Below, one piece after another: positions 56,995-64,000 of a DNA stretch of 64,000 nucleotides (the first letter of the stretch is position 1; every line of letters starts with the position of its first letter). The notes below the pieces were generated by a model. The model searched no databases and was not told the DNA's origin. It worked only from the letters and a program-made list of their open reading frames with translations. Both the position numbers and the translations under genes were made by a program. Source of the DNA: Aristolochia californica (lineage: Eukaryota > Streptophyta > Magnoliopsida > Piperales > Aristolochiaceae); NCBI GenBank assembly GCA_029961685.1, contig JARWKL010000014.1, positions 439,001 to 503,000 of the forward strand, written 5' to 3'.

Positions 56995-59900
56995 TTATAA
57001 TTCATCATGAACATTTACCGTGGAAGATTGATTAGATGGCTGGAATTCAAGCAGGTACCTTGTAGCCAAAGATGCATGCATTGCTGCACCGTAAGGAAGC
57101 ACATCTTCATTCACAGTGAAGAAGGGAGAATGGCCAGAAGCAAGCGGCCCACGTGTTTCGTTCTTCATTCCAACAAAGAAGTAATATCCAGGTATCACAT
57201 CAGAGTAAAATGCAAAATCCTCAGATCCCATTACAGGCTTGCTCTCTCTGATGTTATGCGTCCCAATCAATTCAGTGGCAACGGTCCTGAAGAGCTCGTG
57301 CAGGTTTTCACTGTTAACAGTCACAGGGAAGAAGGGCTTTTTCTCTTCAAGGAAATTCACATTTGCAGTGCACCTCTGTACAGCTGCTTGTCCCACTATA
57401 ACCTATCACACAGCAATAAAACAGGGTCAACACTGAGTCAAACAGATAACTTAACAGTGGGATAAACAAAGAAACAGAAACTTGTTACCTCTTTTATTCG
57501 TTGTTTAAGCTGCCAGAAACTTTCTTTGGTAAAGGCCCGGAAAGTTCCACCAATCGTTACTGAATCAGGAATAACATTGAATGCACCACCCCCTTGGAAT
57601 TTTGCAACAGTCACTACCTGAAAGTAAGAGGTTGCATCCCAAGGTTGTGAGTTATAATGTTCTGTAAGTTACTTGTACACAGTAGGTAAAATTAATGGAT
57701 ACCAATTATTCCCACCTATAATACTCAAAATATTCAGATTGTATTCAGAGGGTACCAATTGGAAGAACAGTGTGATGCTTAGTGTAAGAACTATGGCAAA
57801 ATATACGAGGTAACAGTCACCAACAGAATTGCTTTACACAAGCAAGAAGCATATCGATATTCATATACCCATGCAGCACATCAATCAAGCTTGACGCCAG
57901 ATGAAATGCATGTCAAAAGACAGAAATTATGAGGGAAGGAACGTACAAGCAGGGAAGAAAACCCATCAGCGAGTATTCTATAGACTAGGTGAAATAGAGA
58001 AAGAAGTAACGTCCCAACAATGTTTCTCAAAATGAGGACAGTAAGAGAAGTTCTAATAAAAATGCAGCAAGCAAACATTTAAAACTTTATAGAGTCTGTC
58101 TTAAAAAACAACGTCACTCAATCAAATATAAAATCGAAAACCCATTGCATCAAATTTGAAAGTCCCCTGGGAATAGCAGAGGGTAATTTATTGGCACAGG
58201 AAAAAAAAAAAAAAAGGAAGAGGAAAAGGTACCTGGGAGTCTAATGGATCTGCTTCACGTGAAATAAGATGCTGCAAGCTGACAATCACATTCGATGCCG
58301 CCAAAATTGGGTCAATCGTGTGCTGAGGAATAGCCGCATGACCTCCCTTTCCGCTTATAACAGCCTCAAAGAAGCCACACCCTGCCATCACTGGGCCAGT
58401 CCTGGATGCTACCGTGCCAACAGGTGTGTCCGTGGCCACATGTAGCCCAAAAATAGCTTCCACATTTTCCAGTACTCCAGCTTCAATCATTTTCTTTGCT
58501 CCTCCAAGTCCTTCTTCACCAGGTTGAAAGATTAGGGCAACAGTTCCCTGTAGAAATTAAACCATAGAAAGATTCTCATAATCTCCCACATGGAGCAGAA
58601 AGTTATCTACCAAATTACCAACTCTCTCATTCATAAGACGATGGAATTCCATGACCTAGAATATTGGAGAGATGAGCACACATCAAGTTTGAGACTCATA
58701 TGTTTCCTTTGGAACTAGGATCGGTAGCATCCTAAATCTAGGAGTTGCAAAGATCCAGCTTGAGACAAAGTTTCTTAGGATCCCTTAGTTAAAAAAAGTC
58801 AAATAGAACTTGTCCAGAAGGCTGTATAGAGAATGAATCTAGGATGACAAATGCAAAAGGAAAGACACTGATAAAAGATAAGACAGGGATTAAGTCAAAT
58901 AAGCATTATATCCAAAACCTCCACCAATTAATAGCAACAAAAATGAGCAAAATAGCCTTGAAATGTACATCACAGAGGAGAAGATTCAACTTTTTCAATT
59001 TGGCAAATTAAAGGATTACGGATAATTAGGATCAGTACTACATCCAACTCATTAATACTTTCTTTTTTTTGATAAAGAACTCATTAATACTTTCAAGAAG
59101 GTAGCTTATGGAAGGGAAGTGACATAGAGCACATGTAAACTACAGTAAGATATTAAACACTTACTACTCAAATTATCTAAAGTCAGCTCAGATTTGGAGA
59201 GCAGGAGTGGTGTACTTCATATTCCAAGCTGCTGCTTCCTTGGAAATAATGTAAGGGCATAGCTACTACGTCTACCAGTCCAACCATCTATTTGACCCCT
59301 CCCAAAAGATAGAAGGAAGGAAAGAGGAATCCTCTAGGAAACAACGTATTGTGTAGGCCATCTCTGAATTGTCTTGGGAATGGATGTCTGCCGACATTTA
59401 TTAACAGTCTGAGATATTTCAAACAGAAACATTGCAGAAATTTTTTCCAATCAATTGATCAAAGAGATGATCAGATTTCAGAGTGGGAGGAAGTTACTTG
59501 TGACAAGTACAAGGTACATGAGAAATGTTGGTAGATGACTACTATCGTGGTTAGAATGACATTTGGACGGTCATTGGCTCTTCAACAATAACAGAAACTA
59601 AAATGGAAGACAAGTAACCGTTTTAGGAGAAGTTTGGTCAGTATCAAAGGATGCAACATTGGGAGACCCACTCCATGACACAAATTTCGGGAATTAGGAG
59701 TTCAATGTGAACTTTTTTTGTGTTATCTAGTACAATCTGGATACAGACGCTTGATCCAAAGTCTAAACATAAGCAAGGATGATTGACATGGCACCAACAA
59801 GGCAACAAGTAAAACAAAATCCAATGCAGGAGCACCAATAATCTAGAAATGTAGACCAAAGTGCTCAAGAACAACTTGAGTTTCTCAGGTAACAAGTCTT

Positions 59901-60725
59901 AAAGAAAATATAACATGAGAAACAGACGCGTTGACTCAAAAGAAAAACCGCAAACCCAATGAATAACTGAAGATCTAATACCCATAAGCCAAAGATTAAC
60001 CTATCAAGAAATCCAAACAGTTCCACAGACCAACTACTATAAGAAATTGCAGTGGAGCACCTTAGAAATCAAAACCAATGATCGTAGCGAAATAAGAAGT
60101 TAAAATTGATTACAAGCGAAATCGAACAAAACAGACCTTTAATTGTGAACGATTCTCTTGAAGAATTTTCGCAGCACCGAGCAGCATCGCAACATGAGCG
60201 TCGTGGCCGCAAGCATGCATCTTACCGGGGATTTTACTCTTATGTGACCACTCAACAGCCTCCTATATGAAATAAAAAACACATCTTTAAGTCCATTGCA
60301 GAGTCTCAAAATTGAGAAACGTCAGTTTTTCAAAAAAACAACAACAACAACAACAACAAGGGAATAAATCATCGAACCTCCATAGCGAGAGCATCCATAT
60401 CTGCTCTTATCGCGACGAAGGGAGGGCCGCCGGTCCCAATATAAGCAACGACACCCGTGACGGCAACAGGGTGTTTATACTGAACACCCATATCATCAAG
60501 CTCCGCTCTGATGAGTTTACTGGTCTCAAATTCCTCAAAACCAAGTTCAGGACTCTCGTGTACCTTCCTCCTGAGATTCACCATCCAATCCGCAAGCTGC
60601 GGACTTTTGGCATAGTCAAGGAAGTCGAGGCCGGATTCAGATAACGACTCCCGACTCGAGGAAGACGCGGCGAACACCGGAAGTAAAAGAAGGAACACGG
60701 TGAGACCCAATTCGCTGTGACCCAT
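56995..60725 (-). CDS. ILR1-like IAA-amino acid hydrolase (M20 amidohydrolase) with ER-retention signal
   Basis: Releases free auxin (or related hormones) from amino-acid conjugates in the ER lumen. Five exons: 60725-60378, 60262-60137, 58547-58233, 57617-57489 and 57402-56995, 441 residues, normal for the family. A signal peptide is visible ([19 protein letters not shown]) and the C-terminus is HDEL. M20 metal-site motifs are complete: [36 protein letters not shown], and GSEDFAFY with GHSPFF near the end. The second domain with [20 protein letters not shown] is also intact. Start at 60725 (ATG GGT CAC); the codon before is GTG. Intron 2 is 1.6 kb. Closest to ILL/IAR3-type members; the exact substrate cannot be read from sequence. 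Confidence 0.95.
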
Positions 60726-62100
60726 CACGATGACTCTCTAACAAATCACGGGTAACAACCACTCCCCGGAAGTTGCAGAAGAGAAACCTGCCGAGTATGT
60801 CAACTGGGCAATTCGAGTCACTTTAAGTACGGAGCGGTTGCTCACTTGCTCTCGAACAGGTTGCGTTAAGCGAGTTCAAAATCGGAAAGAAAAGGAAGAC
60901 CTTCACCGACCCATATGCCCAAATTGGCGAGAAGTGAGGACATGCTCTGCTTGGCCTGGTTTGCAAAGCCAAACTGAGACGGACATGGTCCCCCTGACGT
61001 TTGCAGATCACTGTCAACCAAGCAACCAATTTCCTACAAGGAAAAACCTTAGCCCAAGGGATTCCGTGTAGTAACATCTTTGGTGATTAGGAAAAAATGG
61101 GTGTTACATTGGGTATCCAATTCTTCATGAGATGTTCTTTCCTTGTGCTTCATTTTTCTTTCTTTCTTTCTCTTTAATTGTTTGTTATTAAGTGACTTGT
61201 TGAAATATAAACTTGGGTATAAATAGATGTAGATTAAAATATTATAAATAATAGTAAATAAAAAAATTAATTTAAATACTTTTCCTTAATTGGGTCAGTA
61301 AATTACACCAAAATATATATAATTTCATATTAAAATGATTTTTTAATTTACATAATGGTAAATTACACAGAGAATTTTATTTAAAAATATATTATAAGTA
61401 AATTACTTTGGAACAAGATTTTATGAGCAATCGATAATTTTTTCAATGTGAAATATCTAAATTTATCAAGGTTATTTGGGTTTCATGAGAAATTTAAATC
61501 TAATTGAGACGCTTCCTTTACAAAGAGAATTACTAAATCGTGAAATTTTGATTAAAGTTTATAATTACCCGAATGAATAAAAAAAACTCCTAATTTATAC
61601 TAATCGATTGACTAATCTTAAGTTTTTAATTATTTTTTAAAATTAATTAAAAAATATCATAATTAATTTTGTGCAATTATATTTCTTCTCTTAACATATT
61701 AAAAATGTTAATAGCCTGCATAAAAATAAAAGTAATTGGTATCTTCACAAAACATCAAAAGTATCAACCTAGGAATTTAACGCACGTGGAGAAAGACAAT
61801 TAAGCACGTGAAGATCAGAGCTGTGTGATTTGTACTTACGACACACGTGGCAGAGTCTCCGTGGGCGCTGATTAAGTGACTGCGGTCCACTTCTTTGTTC
61901 CGGACGACACTCCAATGACAAAACGGAATTTTGTACTTTCCAGTCGGTGGGGTTGCCAAAGCATCTCATGTTTTTTAAATTTTCTAATTTTTTAAAGAGG
62001 ATAAAATAGATTTAAATTAGAGACTTTTAGATTTTTACCCAATTTTTAAAACTTAATTAGATAAACGACTACGGTTTGAACTTATTTAGAAAAATACCCA
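60726..62100. other. Promoter side of the ILR1-like gene and AT-rich DNA
   Basis: GC-richer to about 61080, then very AT-rich without recognisable exons. Overlapping frames at 61769-61969 lie on one strand in two frames and look like noise. Confidence 0.5.
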
Positions 62101-62345
62101 ACTTTGACCAGTCAACTATACATGAGTACAGTCAAAAGTTACACGTAGGTTTTGACCGATTACGCGTCGCTACATCATCAGCACTCGGTGAGTCGATTGA
62201 CATGTCGACTGCCACATCACCATTCTGACATATCAGCACCCAAGTAAGATGCCACATCATTATAAACTAACACTCATCATGCCATGTCATCTTGTGCCAC
62301 GTAAGTCGTCATTGCCTTCTTATTTTTTTCGTTCTCTCTCTCCCC
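62100..62345. repeat. Array of TGCCACATCA-like motifs
   Basis: Variants of GCCACATCA(t/c) and TGACAT(a/g)TC recur at irregular spacing (for example near 62210, 62251 and 62290), ending with TGCCACGTAAGTCGTCATTG. Such motif-rich stretches are common in terminal regions of plant DNA transposons. No terminal inverted repeat partner is in the window. Confidence 0.5.
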
Positions 62346-62354
62346 CCACTTGAT

Positions 62355-62720
62355 CTTTCTCCTCTCCTCTCCTCTCCTCTTGCCCTCTAGTTGTGCCAGC
62401 TGTCAACGCTCCCTTACTGCCACCACTCCCCATTGCTCCCCTACTACTGCCACTGCTCGACGTCCCCCTCTTAACCGCCCTCTCTTCCTCTCAACCTAGA
62501 CTTCGTCTTAGGCACATCTCTCACTCTTCATCCTCTCGCCGCCTCTTTCTCAAAATCGAAACCTATCATTTCATCTCCTCGTCGTCCCCTCTCTCAAAAT
62601 CGAACCATATAATTTCTTCTCAGCGTCCCTCTCTTAATACCCTATCATTTCACCCTCTGGCCGCCCCTTCTCTCAAAACCGAAGCCCTACTCACCCTCCA
62701 AACCCGAATTTGAATTTTAG
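62355..62720 (+). other. Pyrimidine-rich leader-like region with (CTCCT)n
   Basis: Starts with a (CTCCT)n run (62360-62380) followed by C/T-rich sequence with an open frame (62393-62713) rich in Ser, Pro and Leu. The composition explains the frame; I do not call it a gene. It may be the transcribed leader of a transposon or gene continuing to the right. Confidence 0.4.
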
Positions 62721-63118
62721 AAGCCGATTTAGTAGGGTGATATTTTAGGTTTTTTTAATTGAATTTAATTATTGTGTTTAATTATCATATTGATTTTAAT
62801 TTAGGTATTTAATTACTGTATTGATTTTTTGTGTGATTTACTGTTTAATTTCTGATTTTCTGTTAATGAAATTTCTATCAATCACAGAAAAATTAAAATT
62901 ATTGTAAAGTTTAATTAAAACTTGATGGAATTGATCTTTGTATTTATTAATTTTTTGTATTTTAGTTTATGGATTCCTATGCCATTGAATGTTGTATTTT
63001 CTGAAGTTGCTAGTTTAATTTTAGTTTAATTTTTTTATTTATGAAGTTGCAGTGTACTCTATTGAGATAAGACTTGTAGGATTTTTAGTTGCTAGTTGTT
63101 GTTAAATAAATTTAAAGT

Positions 63119-63800
63119 GTCATGGAATGATCATGCCATGTGGTGAGGAGATATGGGTGTTATAAATATCTACCACATGGTTTTTTTTATTTTTTTTATG
63201 TTTTCTTGTATTTGCCCTAGTTACTAGGATGGGTACAAAGTCTGATTAAGAGTAAGTTGGGTAATGGAGGGTGGGTTGAGTCCAATTCAAACTAGGCTGA
63301 GTTGCATGCACGAACGTCTATTAGTCACGTCTATTAGTCAACGAAACCTGACCCCCATCACTGATGAGGTACGATTCGTAGTGACTGCGAAGTTATATGG
63401 GGCTTGACCAGGGCTGTTCGGTGAATTTGGATTTTTTTGCATTGTTAGAACTAGTAATTTGCTATGGAATTAGTTCGATTAATTTTTAAATATTGTAGAA
63501 TATTGTAGAATATTGTTGAATAATTTTGAAGTGTTACAAAATGATTTTGCCATATGATAAGGAAATTTGGGTATTATAAATAACCACCACGTGATATATT
63601 TTTTTTGTCTATGTTTTATTGTGTTTCCATGTGTCCCTAGGGATGAGTAGAGCGTCTGATTAAGAGTAGGTTAGGTAATGGAGGATGGGTTGAGTCCGTT
63701 TCAAACTAGGCTGAGTTGCCTGTATGGGCGTCCATTAGCCAATGAAACCCAACCCCCATCACTAACGAGGTACAGTTCGTAGTGTTCGGTGAATTTAGAC
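63119..63800. repeat. Imperfect tandem repeat, two units with a period of about 417 nt
   Basis: Sequence from about 63119 (ATGGAATGATCATGCCATG) recurs from about 63537 (AAAATGATTTTGCCATATG). Shared blocks include TTATAAATA(a/t)C(t/c)ACCAC, TCTGATTAAGAGTA and AAACTAGGCTGAGTTGC. The copies differ by many substitutions, so the duplication is old. Confidence 0.8.
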
Positions 63801-63903
63801 TTAGGTGTGTTTTTGCATTGTTAGGACTAGTCATAAAAATTAGGACTTAAATAATTTTTTGCATAAATAAACTCTTACTAATGTATATAGATTTTGTAGA
63901 TAA

Positions 63904-64000
63904 TATGGTGTCAATTGTTGGGTTCATCTGTCGATACAATGGAAAATTGAAGGAGAAGTTTGTATATTTTGATAGTTATGATGAAGGTCAATCACGAATC
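63904..64000 (+). other. Open frame running off the right edge
   Basis: An ATG at 63904 opens a frame (MVSIVGFICRYNGKLKEKF, then VYFDSYDEG) that runs to the window end. Starts of this style occur in Mutator-like transposase genes, and the repeat-rich left flank fits, but 32 residues are too few to decide. Confidence 0.3.

Noticed and set aside
62393..62713. 106-codon Ser/Pro/Leu-rich frame
   Set aside because: Frame is explained by C/T-rich low-complexity sequence; no start context or family resemblance.

Overview
The window is nuclear DNA of a flowering plant. Genes are split by many AT-rich GT-AG introns, and all recognisable proteins are plant-type: vacuolar processing enzyme, plant ELM1, an ILR1-like amidohydrolase with a C-terminal HDEL, an arabinogalactan peptide and plastid-type AIR synthase. 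LTR-retrotransposon relics lie in introns. I cannot name the species. All exon boundaries below were read by eye from GT/AG sites and frame; no transcript data were available.

Left part (1-30200) is a rearranged, internally duplicated locus. Five homology blocks can be traced. A (1-1845, DUF3128/Emi1-like gene) recurs directly at about 27551-29362. B (4559-5780) is an inverted copy of 15008-16226 and carries exon 4 of the phosphopantetheine adenylyltransferase (PPAT) gene. C (5781-11752, ELM1 fragment plus vacuolar processing enzyme, VPE) recurs inverted at about 21000-25965. D (11748-13248) recurs inverted at about 29368-30193. E (19595-19904) repeats the VPE 3' flank inside the PPAT 5'-UTR intron. 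Between the arms sits an apparently intact PPAT gene (minus strand, 19561-13309) with two retrotransposon relics in its third intron. The plus-strand VPE copy has two frameshifts; the minus-strand copy keeps one frame through all exons, but has no signal peptide and has lost a splice acceptor, which appears to be replaced by an in-frame upstream one. Both sit behind the same partial ELM1 gene.

The right part (31300-61000) is an ordinary gene-dense region: MERIT40/BABAM1-like (+), PP2C phosphatase (+), ribosomal protein L31 (-), a four-helix membrane protein of unknown function (-), PHAX-like snRNA export adaptor (-), plastid AIR synthase PUR5 (-), tRNA-Ala(UGC) (+), an arabinogalactan peptide (+) and an ER-type ILR1-like IAA-amino acid hydrolase (-). 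The last 2-3 kb (62100-64000) is repeat-rich and probably the edge of a transposon.

The genes do not form a pathway. The main interest is the duplicated locus: exon shuffling between PPAT, ELM1 and VPE, reciprocal decay of two VPE copies, and breakpoints that coincide.
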